A model generated the notes under the pieces. It was not told the DNA's origin and searched no databases. It saw nothing but the letters and a program-made list of their open reading frames with translations. From Sepioteuthis lessoniana (taxonomy: Eukaryota > Mollusca > Cephalopoda > Myopsida > Loliginidae): a stretch of DNA of 64,000 nt. This document shows, piece by piece, positions 33,833 to 45,717 of the stretch (position 1 is the first letter of the stretch; each line of letters starts with the position of its first letter). A program made the position numbers and the translations under genes. The stretch is taken from NCBI GenBank assembly GCA_963585895.1, contig OY757913.1, positions 102,721,971-102,785,970 on the forward strand. The letters are read 5' to 3'.

Positions 33833-34077
33833 ATGAACATCTGTGATCAGACAAATAGGAATACTTCTTCGTAATTAGTTACGTCTTAATTTTTAATTGT
33901 TCTTCGCTAATTTTGACCCTTGGTCATCGTGTGGAGCAAATCCTAATGAAGAACACTTTTAAAAAAGACTTATAAATAGTTTTAAACATTGTTGATATGG
34001 TAAAAAAGGCGATGAAAATTAATACGTAAATTAGCCGATCGATTTGTTAAATAACAGTTATTTTTTTAGTATTCAAG

Positions 34078-34310
34078 TATTTTATGTTTAATGACAAGTC
34101 AACCTTTGTAAGTTATTACATGCTAAAACCATCTTTATAAACGTCGCTAGAAGTACTATTTCACCTAAAGCTAAGCACACAGAATAAAGAGGGTCATACC
34201 TTTCCCGAGGGTATTCAACCGAAGAGAACGTGAGCCTGCGACTGGAATTCGAACTTGCTTACTACAATATTACAGTCCGGCTAGTTAATCACTACACAAC
34301 TGAGATTTTC
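34078..34310 (-). repeat. SINE family D copy, diverged
   Basis: Tail (TTTAATGACAAGTCAACC), central domain (CATACCTTTCCCGAGGGTAT) and head (GGAATTCGAACTTGC) of family D on the minus strand. Confidence 0.7.
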
Positions 34311-34579
34311 CCCCTAAACTATTTTGAGCTAATCGTTTAATAATCTCCGCGTATCATGAACACCTGAAACTAAGAATCACACGTTGAATTTATAGCGGTT
34401 TGTTTCAAATCAGCCGTAAATGATTTCTAAAGCATTTAATTTGGACATATCCTTACGTAGATGTTTCTGTGGCTGTTCATATGGCTTAAATTGATACTGG
34501 AGCCATTTTGGACCACTTTACAGACTAATTTTATACTTTTATCTTCTTGGTTTCTCTTATCATATGTACGAGATTATTT

Positions 34580-34642
<63 letters not shown>

Positions 34643-34941
34643 ATGGTCAGTAGGTGGATTTTGCCGAATGTGTAAACAATAAAAACCACTGTTTACTGTT
34701 GCGCCTTTTCCAAGGTAATTAATAGCGATGGGTTCTATCATCTTCCAGAAGACAGTTAGTATTCGCTTTTTAACCCGCTTTTTAACCGACCCGCTGTGCC
34801 CGTAACCTTTTCTTTACCGGAAAATCTGTTTCCACACAATCTTTTGAGGTATCTTTTCGCCTCAGAATTGTACTTGCAAATCCTTGTTCACTTTATTTGT
34901 AAGCATTTTTTGGATTAAAACATGTTCCTCAATACGCATCA
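34311..34941. other. Unassigned, with (AT)n-(GT)n at 34583-34641
   Basis: No gene recognised. The ORF at 34461-34643 runs into the microsatellite and is not credible. Confidence 0.45.
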
Positions 34942-35618
34942 TTGCCCAGTCGGCTGGGGCTGTAGAATACACCAACTGTTTCTCTGCAGAAGGGTAAGAC
35001 CCCCACCCAATGAGTGTCCTTGATATGACATTAAACAATCTGATGGTGAGGCTCCAGTGATGTTGGAGCTTCGGTGAATGTGGAGTACGCCTTCATTGCC
35101 CGCGATCCCAGGTCCACGCTGGCCCGGAATGGTAGCTCTTGATAGGGCCCTATCTATGGGTTGAATAGAACTAAACTGCCACTCTTATGCTAAACTGAAT
35201 TGTCTGAATAAGAACTGTTTGACTAAACTGAATAACTTGAAATAGAAGTGTTTTTGACAATTAAACTGTGTACTTACATTTAAAATGCGTACTTATGCTA
35301 AACTGAATTGTTTGAAATCGAACTGTTTTTGACATTGAAACTGTACTTACGTTAAACTGAATTTTTTAATATTGAACTGTTTTGACATTTAACAGTGTAA
35401 GCAAAATCTATACTGATTATTAACTTAATTGACTGAATTAGAACTGTTTGAATAAACTGAATAGCTTGAAATAGAAATGTTTTTGATAATTAAACTCTGT
35501 AGTCATGCTAAATTGAATAGTTTGAAATAGAACTGATTATTTGTATAAAAATGGATTTGGCATTGAATAACCTACAAATGTTGATATGCCATGACACCCA
35601 ACACAACTAAACAACCAA
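34942..35618 (+). repeat. Retroposon family C, intact copy
   Basis: Head (GCCCAGTCGGCTGGGGC, TAGAATACACCAACTG), about five array units with AACTGAATTGTTTGAAAT, and tail (ATTTGGCATTGAATAACC, GTTGATATGCCATG). It is flanked by a 13 bp duplication TCAATACGCATCA / TCAATACTCATCA (34929-34941 and 35619-35631) with one mismatch, which sets both ends and supports retroposition. Confidence 0.8.
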
Positions 35619-35780
35619 TCAATACTCATCACACATTTTTTTTTTTGTTAACTTCACATGGTTTGCACTTCTCAGACAGCAAAAGTTTGACGACAGAACT
35701 CTGTTCTAGCCTGGAGCACTCTGTTTCATTTGTCACCATTTTGATAAGTAATCAAAAATATTTTCATCAGAATAAGATAA

Positions 35781-36803
35781 CTAATCCTACTAGCATATGG
35801 CCTACAAACAGAAACCGTAGCAGCAATAATGATTCTCTACAGAAACACAAAAGTGAAAGTACGTTCACCAGATGGAGACACGGAATACTTCGACATTGTT
35901 GCAGGAGTACTACAAGGAGGACACGCTAGCCTCATACCTCTTTATCATCTGTCTAGACTACGTGCTTAGAACGTCGATCGACAAAATCAGAGAAAATGGC
36001 TTCGACCTGACTAAGAAAAGAAGCAAAAGGTACCCCGCAAAAACAATCACAGACGCTGACTACGTTGATGACTTGGCGTTACTGGCGAATACGCCTAATC
36101 AAGCAGGGACACTACAGCATAGTCTGGAACGAGCTGCAGCAGGCATTGGCCTCCATGTAAATGCGCACAAAACTGAATATATGTGTTACAACCAAACGGG
36201 CAACATTACCACACTAGACGAAGCCTCTCTGTGGCTGGTGGACAAATTCACCTACCTAGGAAGTAGCGTCTCATCAACCGAAAATGACATCGACACACGA
36301 CTGACGAAAGCTTGGACGGCTATAGATAGACTCTTAATCATATGGAAATTAGACCTGACCGATAAAATGAAACGCAGTTTCTTCCAGGCAGCGGTTGTAT
36401 CGATACTGCTATATGGATGTACTACATGGACGCTAACTAAACGGCTGGAGAAGAAACTTGACGGCAACTACACAAGAATGTTGAGAGCAATATTGAACAA
36501 GTCCTGGCGACAACACCCCATGAGACACCAACTATACGGCCACTTGCTTCCCATCACGAAAACTATACAGGTTAGACGAGCCAGACACGCCGGACACGGC
36601 TGGAGAAGCAAGGACGAGCTCGTAAGTGATGTACTCCTATGGACCCCCACGTATGGCCAAGCAAAAGCAGGACGACCGGCCCGAATTTACATACAGCAGC
36701 TATGTGAGGACACAGGATGTAACCCTGAATACCTGCCGGAGGCGATGAATGATAGGGAGAAGTGGCGAGAGATGATCAGGGATATCCGTGCTGGCGGCAC
36801 GAC

Positions 36804-36833
<30 letters not shown>
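35781..36833 (+). mobile_element. LINE, 5'-truncated copy
   Basis: It begins within the RT domain and ends in a (GAT)n tail of about nine units. A 7 bp repeat AAGATAA (35774-35780 and 36834-36840) is the likely target duplication. Confidence 0.8.
35785..36810 (+). pseudogene. LINE reverse transcriptase, C-terminal half
   Basis: After a one-base frameshift at about 35915 in the GVLQG-DTLAS block, the frame is open to the natural stop at 36808-36810. It includes DADYVDDLALL (motif C as YVDD), HVNAHKTEYM, YLGSSVSSTENDIDTRLTKAW, SILLYGCTTWTLTKRLEKKL, LNKSWRQHP, RRARHAGHGWRSKDEL, KAGRPARIYIQQL and the end NDREKWREMIRDIRAGGTTG. It is the best view in the window of the family's C terminus. Motif A and the finger domain are truncated away, so it cannot be active. 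Confidence 0.88.
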
Positions 36834-36834
<1 letters not shown>

Positions 36835-36840
36835 AGATAA

Positions 36841-37367
36841 TTTTTACTTCCAAACAATTCCAAACAATTCAGAGTTTACATTCATGGAAAGGAAATATCT
36901 GAAAAGATAAAATCACTCGTCTTACTCAACAGTGATACAAGAATCAAAGGAGAATTAACTTTTCATCGCTTGGCTTTCTGAGGAACATGACCCAAAAAAT
37001 AAATTATATTACATTATAACAGGGTCTGAATCTAATCATTCTTTGATGTTCTCAATGCTAAATCCCCCCACACCAAAAAAACCCCAAACGTTTTATCGAA
37101 TAAATGTGGTAAAATCCTGTCAATAAAATCAAAATAATCAAGAAAACTGACATATATTGCTATTTGGATGTGTGGTCAAATAAGAAGTGATTTTGGATAT
37201 CTACCTGTGCAAAACTGATAATAACCGTTGAAATATGTGTGATAATAAACGTAAGTTTTGTATGTACAAATATTTATGTGAAGTAACTAGCTACAGTGTA
37301 AGTATATATATATATATATAGAGTACAATTAAATGGAGAATCAAACTCGGTTAAGCCGTCATAATAG

Positions 37368-37419
<52 letters not shown>

Positions 37420-37708
37420 TTTAGAGGTATATATACATATATATATATATATAAACAAAGACAAGACTAGTAAAATATTAGTGTTAAGCTGTTTATGTTT
37501 TGATTGATATGAACAAGTTTTGACGTTAGATTAACGTGAGGAGAAAAAGTTTTGTATAAAAAAAGGTAATTCTTTTAAAAAATTATCAGGTTTTAACGAA
37601 GTTGATATGCTTTTGAAAAAGTGATTTAGAATTTATTGTTGGCGTAGCATACCAATTGGTCAAATGAAAAATGTTATCTGATTCACGAATCACACACAGA
37701 CACACACA

Positions 37709-37765
<57 letters not shown>

Positions 37766-38012
37766 GCGTTTCGAATAAACCGTGACTAGACTGAATTTTT
37801 TGTTAGTGTGAATTTTGTACCGTATAATTTTCAAAGATGTGAGTGGCTGGTTTTTTAATCAGTAGCGACGAATTGTCGGGTTAATTTGATTGTAGAGTTG
37901 TTTATGGTTGTTAAAACCTTATTCCAAGTTCGAGTGATTAAGTTTTATTTTAAATGTAAATTGCACATTCGTTTCAATAATCTATCCCCCTTTCCCTCTT
38001 TTTCTCTCTCTT

Positions 38013-38044
<32 letters not shown>

Positions 38045-38075
38045 GTAATTTACTAATCTTTTTGATTAGATGTGG
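36841..38075. other. Unassigned, with several microsatellites
   Basis: AT runs at about 37306-37320, 37372-37417 and 37438-37452, an AC/AT compound at 37687-37764, and TC/AT at 38003-38043. No gene recognised. Confidence 0.5.
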
Positions 38076-38579
38076 TGTACCATAGCCAGACATGGCTACG
38101 CGAAATGGATATATAATGTTCATATATATATACATAAAACATAGGAATCTCGAAACACGAAACACACTAACGACTTCTTAGTTCAGGTACGAAACTTTTT
38201 ATTACCTTTGAGTTTAAAGGTTCTTCGACATAGGGAGAGAGATAAACATTCTTTATATTCTGGCTTTTTCATCTGCCCCCTATCTCGTGCGACACCTGCC
38301 CAAGGACTCCGCGATCAAGCGAAAGTCAACCGTCTTCTCCTGAGACAGAACTCAACTCAACTAACTGACTTTTTCAAAATCCTCCACGCGCGCGCGCCTC
38401 CGGTGCATGACGTCATTCACATCCAGTGGTCAATCTTTTCCATCGGATTTTTATTTTGATATCTATGAACGACACTGCACTCAAGTTTGCACCTAACTAA
38501 CCCATGTGGTGAGCCGAAAGGTTCTCAGCCTAACTAAACCCAAAGGCATAAAACGAAATCCCTCGGCCATTATATTACA
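38076..38579 (-). mobile_element. Solo LTR, family LTR-3
   Basis: A 504 bp minus-strand copy starting TGTAATATAATGG and ending GGTACA, flanked by an exact duplication GTGG (38072-38075 and 38580-38583). It has an intact CRE TGACGTCA at 38408-38415 next to the ETS-like core. The ORFs at 38208-38459 and 38493-38783 are not genes. Confidence 0.87.
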
Positions 38580-38659
38580 GTGGCACAAAGACTTATGAAT
38601 TGGGCACCCAATGAGCTCACCCGTGAAGGTTTGCTTGTCTAGCTTGCTAACTATTACAC

Positions 38660-38682
38660 GATCCGAGTTTTCTTTCTTTCTT

Positions 38683-38727
<45 letters not shown>

Positions 38728-38751
38728 GTATATATATATATATATATATAG
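38660..38751. repeat. (TC)n/(AT)n microsatellite
   Basis: TTTC and TC repeats followed by an AT run. Confidence 0.95.
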
Positions 38752-38792
38752 TGACAACGTTTTTTGAATAAACGAACTGTCAAAAATTTGAT

Positions 38793-39200
38793 GACCCAAT
38801 CGGCTTAGGCTGTAAAATACACCAACTGCATTTCTGCAAAGGGGTCAGACCAACCTCAAAGAGTTCCCTTGTTAACATACCACGCAATCTGATCATGGGA
38901 CAGTAATGTTGAAGCTTTTGTGTGTGTGGATTACGCTTTCATTGTCTTCTCTCTCAGGTTCACTCTGGCTCGGAGTGTTAGCACCTAATAGGGTCTTATC
39001 TATAGGTCAATTAGAACTGTGTGACATTTAAACTCAGTGTAAGCAAATTACTTATGCTAAATTGAATTGTTTGAAATAGGCCTGTTTTATCATGTAACTG
39101 TGTGTTAACAAATGACTGATGTTTAATCGAATTTTCAGTGATACATAGCAATGCTTGGAACTATTTAACTGTGAGTAAAAAAAAAAACTTAGGTTCTTTT
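38793..39200 (+). repeat. Retroposon family C, head and array
   Basis: A diverged head (CCAATCGGCTTAGGCTGTAA) and about two array units. The hairpin tail was not found; the 3' end is unclear. Confidence 0.6.
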
Positions 39201-39585
39201 AAAAATGTTCTCTATAAAATATATCTGATAAATATGCATTGGGTGTATCAATATATATGGTGTGATTGCTAAAAACACTACTGATGATAATGTTGTGTTA
39301 TTTTTTGTTTCAGATTTTAGAATAGTACACTATAATTGCTATTGCTCCTCGATCACAATACCTTGGACATGAGAAGAAAAATATTTTGCGGCATACTTTC
39401 TTAGAGACGAAATCATTCAAAACAGTCTAAATGGTTTACTACTTAGACAAGGAACTCAAAAAATATTTGTATGTCCATGAAGTAGATATCATAACACTTA
39501 ATAAAAACGATATTGATTTCATGTCTATAGCTCAAAAAATATATTTTTACAGGACGTATTCCAAATGACTGCAGTTGCCCCTTAT
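39201..39585. other. No recognised gene or repeat
   Basis: AT-rich unassigned sequence. Confidence 0.4.
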
Positions 39586-39589
39586 CTTA

Positions 39590-39750
39590 GTCTGCCCTAC
39601 TATTTATCCATGACGGTAGGCGAAAAGTTGGAATTATACTTTCCCCAAAGGTAACAGTTCTCTGTGAAATTCAAGCTGAATCGTCCAGGAGTTGAACATA
39701 TGTCACTGAGTCAGTTCCCTATGACAATATCCATAACATCAAACATCCCT
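39590..39750 (-). repeat. SINE family A fragment, diverged
   Basis: The central domain (TCTGCCCTACTATTTATCCAT on the plus strand) and a decayed head are recognisable on the minus strand. Confidence 0.55.
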
Positions 39751-39767
39751 CCGTCGCTACCACATAC

Positions 39768-40405
39768 CGTTGTATATTGACCTTCAACCCGGCCAAACAT
39801 GCCATTCCAAAGTGATGCACCAGAAGGAAGTGACACATTCCGATGGCAGTTATGAGAAGAAATCGCATAGGCGGGCTTGGATGACAAAATGGGACAAGGT
39901 AAAATCCCATGGTACACTCATGGACTGATGCACTGGAAAAGAGTGACTTGTGAACTGCGTGACAGCTATTTCCGCTTGATGACGTTCAAACATGCCATTC
40001 CAAAGATTGAGTGGTCGATTGAACTATTATGTAACTCAGTGTGATAGGAAGTCAGTTAGTTGGAGATCAGATGAATTAGAGACAAAATGTGGTAAAGGAT
40101 TGAGTTTGGAGACCAGTTGGTGAGAAGATGCTGGGATGAGAACATGTCCCAGAGGGGCTGAGCCCCCAGGCCCCCGGTTGAGCAATGCAGGAGAACGAGA
40201 ACAGCACACGGCTATGTCCGGAGGGGCTGGGGAGGTCAATATGTTGCAGCTCTGTTCGGTCTTCAACTCCCTCTCACACACACAACCCTTTCAAATAAAG
40301 TGAGAGGTACATTTTTTTAAAGAAGGCTGCGCTCGTCTTCATTCGTTGCGTCAAAATGCATTCTGCATGTATATGTGTATAGTTGTAGCATATGACTATA
40401 CAACA
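39768..40405 (+). mobile_element. Solo LTR, family LTR-2
   Basis: A 638 bp copy ending TATACAACA, with a first base changed from the expected T. The exact duplication ATAC (39764-39767 and 40406-40409) straddles the TA and first base of a mariner element, so it landed at the very edge of that transposon. Confidence 0.85.
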
Positions 40406-40408
40406 ATA

Positions 40409-41128
40409 CGAAAATCATTAAATAAGTTTCCAGATTTTTTTTTTTTTTTCGTATGGGAACTTTTATAGAAAATACACACATGAAACTCTCGTCCTCTTCG
40501 AAGTAATCTCCTCCGGTCTGAACTATAGGGAGGGTGAGGAACTGTCTTGATGCCCATCTTAGTCAAATAGTCTGTGACAAGGATGCAGTTGTGGACTAGT
40601 GCATTGTCCTGGTGGAAATGCCACTGACCCGATTTGAAGAGTGCTGGCCTCTTCCGAAGGAATCTCTTCCTGAACTCCCTTAAAACCTCAACATAGTAAC
40701 CCTAACCATAACCCTTTGGCCAATCAACACTGGTGTATTGACTCCCTTACTCCTCCCACGCCTCTCATTATCCCTCACAGATTCTCTGCCTTCCTTGAAT
40801 CTCTTATGCCATTCAAAAACTGATACTCGATTCCTGCAAGATGGTCGAAAAGCATTCCATATGTTTGTGGCTTTTTTTTCCAAGTTTAAACTGAATTTTA
40901 TTGCATATCTTTCTTCTAAAGTGTCCCCTCGTTCAGATTGCATTTTTGAAATTCTCCAGCTGTGACAATCAGGCTTTAGTAGGGTGTATTCCAATTCCTG
41001 CTGTAGCTGTTGATTTAAACTTGAAATCATAGAAATTGGTCAGCAATGACGTACTGAATTTTCAAGAGTCTACGACAATTTTAAATGACTGTACAAAAAA
41101 TGACTGGAAACTTATTGAAAGCACCACG
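40409..41128 (-). mobile_element. Mariner transposon, internally deleted
   Basis: A minus-strand copy of the family at 13527, flanked by TA. It carries an N-terminal transposase region in an open frame (40680-41030) with LEERYAIKFSL, the helix-turn-helix region ASVFEWHKRFKEGRESV-like and a stop after VTMLRF, then HQDN-like sequence in another frame. The block containing the third aspartate is deleted. Not active. Confidence 0.82.
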
Positions 41129-41258
41129 TATGTATTGGGAAGGCTTCTTTACGATCTCATTATATTGTCATCCGTCATTCATTTGTCACTTCAGTTTTTT
41201 CATTATATTTCATTGGGTGGTTAGTTGGTTCATTGGGTTTATACACACTCACGCATAT

Positions 41259-41487
41259 ATATGTTTGTTGTTTAATGGCATATCAACCTTCTTGGGTTAT
41301 TTAATTTATTTTGAAGGACAGTAGTGGTACAATATAACCCATAGCTGGGAGGATAAGGGGATTCATACCTTTCCCAAGGGTATTTGTCAGAAAGTGAACG
41401 TAATAGCGCGACTGGAGTTAGAAATCGCGTACTACGATTCTGCTGTCCAGCGCTGTAACCATTGCATCACGAGAACATCCCACCATA
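41259..41487 (-). repeat. SINE family D copy
   Basis: A full D unit on the minus strand, with the tail next to GTTTGTTGTTTAATGGCAT and a head ending near CCATTGCATCACGAGAA. Confidence 0.8.
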
Positions 41488-41491
41488 TACA

Positions 41492-41550
<59 letters not shown>
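41484..41550. repeat. (AT)n microsatellite
   Basis: AT dinucleotide run with ACAT interruptions directly after the SINE. Confidence 0.95.
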
Positions 41551-41552
<2 letters not shown>

Positions 41553-42204
41553 TTTTTTTCTTTAAAGAAAAAGCCAAAGACCGGTTATTTTAGGATTATA
41601 AATTTATTTCCATCCTGTTTTTCAGTTTCTGGTGTGAACCAAAAACACGAAGAAAAATATAACAGGACTTCTTCAGATCAAATGGATAAATAAAACAGAA
41701 TGGACTCGTAGTGGGGAGGGGAAGGGAGAAGAGATTAAAAGAGTTACCTCCTCGTTTTATAGAATTTCCGTTTTTTTATTTACCTATTTATTTTATTTTC
41801 AAAATTCTTCTGTCAGTTATAATTACGGTAATTTAACTTTTTTATTTATTTATTTAATTTATATTCTTTTCATGTTAAGTTCGATAATTAACTTTTAAGA
41901 GAAATATTAATGCTTATATTAATTTTGATAATATTTATTTAGCTACCTATTTTTTCCTTGTGTGTATATTGGATACGTTTTTTGTCTGGTTTAACAATTT
42001 ATTTCTATGTTTTTAAAAAATGTTTTTAGTCTATAGTTTAAATTTTGTCTTATGTCTACATTTAGCTATTAATTCACTTTTCTTATTTAATAATTTATAT
42101 GGCAATTTATGTGTCAAAATATGTATTTTCTCTTCTAAGCACAAATTGCATCTACCGTCAAAACTATTTAGGAGCAATATGAGTATTAACTGGACCGAAT
42201 AATA

Positions 42205-42272
<68 letters not shown>

Positions 42273-43049
42273 TGTTTGCGTGTGGGGGGTGTCATTACTG
42301 ACGTTATTTAAACAAAAGGTTTTACGAACATGCACAATCAATTGAATTAAATAGTGACTAAAAAGCACTTTTTTTCCCACATGTTAAATTTCAAACATAT
42401 TTTCGTCGACTGTTAGAATCTACCATCATCCCTTACACCAATAATACCATTAAACAACACTCTGGCTTTTTTTTTTATATTTCATCCAACTTTACAGACA
42501 TTATTTTACGGGAGAATAATACTGAAATTGACAAAGAATAGGAATCATTTTTATCATCAAAACTACGAAATTTATTTCCCAACCGCACTTCTATATTCTA
42601 GATGATTTTTCATTAATACTTTGTTCCGATGGTTATGTTTTGATGAAATTTGATTGAGACGTAGCCTTTTCTTTGTTGCTTATCCACAGCCCAGATGTTC
42701 AAAAATCTATGATAATCGTAGCCAATATACTCCCTGCCATCACTACGGTTCCTCGACTCTCAGATGTTTATTTCTATCTTTCCTCTTCTTTTTTCTTTTT
42801 CTTTTCTATCACATCTTCTTTTGGCCTGCCCCTTTTTTAATCTATTTCCTCTTATGCTAAACGCTACGAAATAACAATCATTCTGACGAAGTTTTTGATG
42901 AAATAAGGACGAGATATTAATTGAATCAGTTGTCTATGTTTCGGTTTATCCCCTTTTCCACTTTTTTCACATCTTGGATTTTTCTAATAGTCTTTTTCTC
43001 CATATATATATGTATATGTATATATTAGATTATTTGATTTTTTGTTTGT
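41551..43049. other. Unassigned, with (AT)n-(GT)n at 42206-42270
   Basis: Strongly AT-rich. The ORFs here are low-complexity or cross microsatellites. No gene recognised. Confidence 0.45.
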
Positions 43050-43165
43050 TTGTTTGCTTGTTTTGTTGTTTAATGGCATATCAACCAATTGCGTTATTTA
43101 AAGCCAAATCCATCCTTCTTGAACAAATAGTGATACTATTTTCCTCATAGCTGGGAAGATAAGTT
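43050..43165 (-). repeat. SINE family D fragment
   Basis: Tail and part of the central domain; the head is missing. Confidence 0.65.
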
Positions 43166-43184
43166 TATACACGCACACGCATAT

Positions 43185-43410
43185 ATGTGTTTGTTTGTTT
43201 CTTGTTTAATGTCATATCAACCTTGGGTTATTTAATTTATTTTTAAAGGACAGAAGTGGTACTATTTAACTCATAGCTGGGAGGATAAGGAGTTCATGCC
43301 TTTCCCAATGGTATTTGTCTAAAAGTGAATGTAATAGCACAAATGGAATTCGAATTTGCTTACAACGATTCCGCTGTCCAGCGCTTTACATTACCCACAA
43401 CGACACCCAT
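43185..43410 (-). repeat. SINE family D copy
   Basis: A near-complete D unit directly after the previous fragment, with a diverged head (GGAATTCGAATTTGC). Confidence 0.75.
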
Positions 43411-43425
43411 TATATGATTTGTAAA

Positions 43426-43589
43426 TTCTCCCTCCAGCTATGGGTAAATAGTAGGACAGACTAAGTCCTTCAACCTTCAACCTTCAACTAGTCTAGGAAA
43501 AGGAAAACTCTGAATTGAAACCTGTTAAACTACGCTTAAAAATTGACCTTGTGTCATATCCTGCCCGAGCGGAGGGGTTGGTAAATTGG
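43426..43589 (+). repeat. 5'-truncated SINE family A with 17 bp duplication
   Basis: Only the 3' part from the central domain onward, flanked by ATTATATGATTTGTAAA (43409-43425 and 43590-43606). 5' truncation with a target duplication supports LINE-mediated retroposition. Confidence 0.9.
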
Positions 43590-43609
43590 ATTATATGATT
43601 TGTAAACGC

Positions 43610-44105
43610 ATATTTTCTAGATGACATTTTAAAACTAGCCAGAGTTCATTCCTAGACAAATAGTTTCAATTTTTTTCAATCTAACACAAATATTTCTTTT
43701 TAATATCTATCATTTTTGGATACAGTTTAATGGCTTAAGTATTGCTAAGACAAATAATTCTCTTCACTTTTAATCATTTGTTTGCTCACCGTTGAATGGG
43801 TCGGGGTATTGCTATGTAACACAAACCGTTAAATTCAACATCAGTCATTTGTTTGCACACAGTAAAATACTTTAACAGTTCTCTTCATCCATGGACGGAA
43901 CTTCTAACAGGTGTTCTCAGTTCAGATCACACTCGGCCATCAATGAAGATGTACCCCACATTTCCCAGGGCTCAAGGACTGGAGCCTCATTGACCCGTGT
44001 TTTGATATCATGTCCAGAACAAATGTTAGTAAGTCGAGGTTCGCCATTTGCAGAGTCCTTGTTTGTGTATTCTACAGTCCCAACTGACAGCGCTAGTTCC
44101 CTTTT
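43610..44105 (-). repeat. Retroposon family C copy
   Basis: Array units at 43610-43890 and a diverged head at 43890-44105 (TATTCTACAGTCCCAACTG on the plus strand). Confidence 0.6.
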
Positions 44106-44125
44106 TAATTTTTATTTATGACCAA

Positions 44126-44471
44126 TCATCATCATTATATGGTGCCCTGACCCTCTCTCGTCACTTCTCCCTATTATTCATCGCTTTTGGCAGGTCTTCA
44201 ATGTTACATCCCGTATCCTCACATAGCTGCTGTATGTATGTTCGAGCTGGTCGTCCTGTTTTTGCTTGGCCATATGTTAGGGTCCATTGGAGTACATCAC
44301 AGATGAGTTCGTCCTTGCTTCTCCAGCAGTGTCCTGCGTGTCTGGTTCGTCTAACTTGTATAGTTTTTTGTGATGGGAGGCAAGTGGCCGTATAGTTGGT
44401 GTCTTGTGGGGTGTTGTCGCCAGGACTTGTTCAATATTGCTCTCAACATTCTGGTGTAATTGCCGTCTAGT
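44126..44471 (-). mobile_element. LINE, 3' fragment
   Basis: The minus-strand translation matches the LINE C-terminal region from KLDGNYTRMLRAI to DREK (GNYTRM, VRRTRHAGHCWRSKDELI and RPARTYIQQL equivalents), with frameshifts. The 5' end is truncated at the codons for KLDGN and meets a SINE D. The 115-residue plus-strand ORF over it is an artefact. Confidence 0.8.
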
Positions 44472-44709
44472 TTCTTGTTTGTTTGTTGTTTAATGGCATA
44501 TCAAACTTCTTGGGTTACTTAATGCTAAATTTATCTTCCTAGAAGGGCAGTAGTGGTACTATTTAACCGATAACTGGGAGGATAAAGGGGTTCATACCTA
44601 TCCCAAGGGTGTTTGTCCGAAAGTGAACATGATAACGCGACTAGAATTCGAACTCACGAACTACAATTTTGCAGTCCAGCACTTTAACTATTACACCACG
44701 AGGTCATCC
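44472..44709 (-). repeat. SINE family D copy
   Basis: A complete D unit with GGAATTCGAACTCACG in the B-box region and the head ending ACACCACGAGGTCATC. Confidence 0.8.
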
Positions 44710-44851
44710 CCCCCAATTAAATTGGTCTATACCTCTTAATTCTATTTGTCATAAATAGCAAAAGCATTTAAGATAAACAATCATTCCGCAGTCGTGCCAC
44801 GATCCATTCAGTAGCTAAGCACCAAGTCATTGACAAACGCAACGTTATATT

Positions 44852-44888
<37 letters not shown>

Positions 44889-45717
44889 GTCTGTCTCTTC
44901 CTTCTCCTTAGTTCTTTCTCTTGGGCCTCATTCGGTAATTCATTTTACTGTTTTGAGCAAAAAAATTATCGTATTTATAATTCTTTTCACTCTCTTGATA
45001 ACGACACAAACTTCTTCGACTTTGTCGATGGAGTGTTGTCAGGAAATATATTAGCGTCATGTATGTTTATATTCAGCCGAGATTACATACTACCGACGTT
45101 AATAGATCTAATAAAAGAAAAAGTTTCAAGCTAAAAAGACAAGAGGCAGAAGATATCCCGCGGAAACTATGACTGACACAGATTACTATGCTGATCTAGA
45201 GCCTCCCGCTAATACACTTACCCGAGCTGAATTCCTACTGCATAGCCCAGAATAACAAGAAGAAGGCATTGACCTTTACATGAGCTCAAATGAAACAAAA
45301 AGCCATCTCCCCTTTACTGAAATTATATGATCTTGGCGGCAGTATCTCATCTACTGAAAGTAATATCAACAGACACTTAGCAAAAGCGTGGAATGCTATT
45401 GATAAGTTATCGATCATATCCCTCAGATAAAATAAAAATAGAATTTCGTCCTTGCTGTCTTTGTCAATACTACTGTATGGACGCATCACCTGGACACTAA
45501 CCAAATGCGTGGAGAAAAGGCTAAATGAGAAATACATAAGAATACTACTAGCCATTCTGAAACATCCCTGGAAGCAGCACCCCACAAAACAGCTGCAGTA
45601 CAGCCATTTCTCTCCTGTCTTACAAACCATGCAACTAAAATGAACAAGCCATGAAGGGCAATGCTGGAGAAGTGAGGCTGATCTCATTAGTGACCTTCTC
45701 TCGCACATAGACGCTAC

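Noticed and set aside
38208..38459. 83-residue ORF with a proline- and arginine-rich end
   Set aside because: It lies in an LTR-3 solo copy on the strand opposite to the LTR and is not conserved in the other copies.
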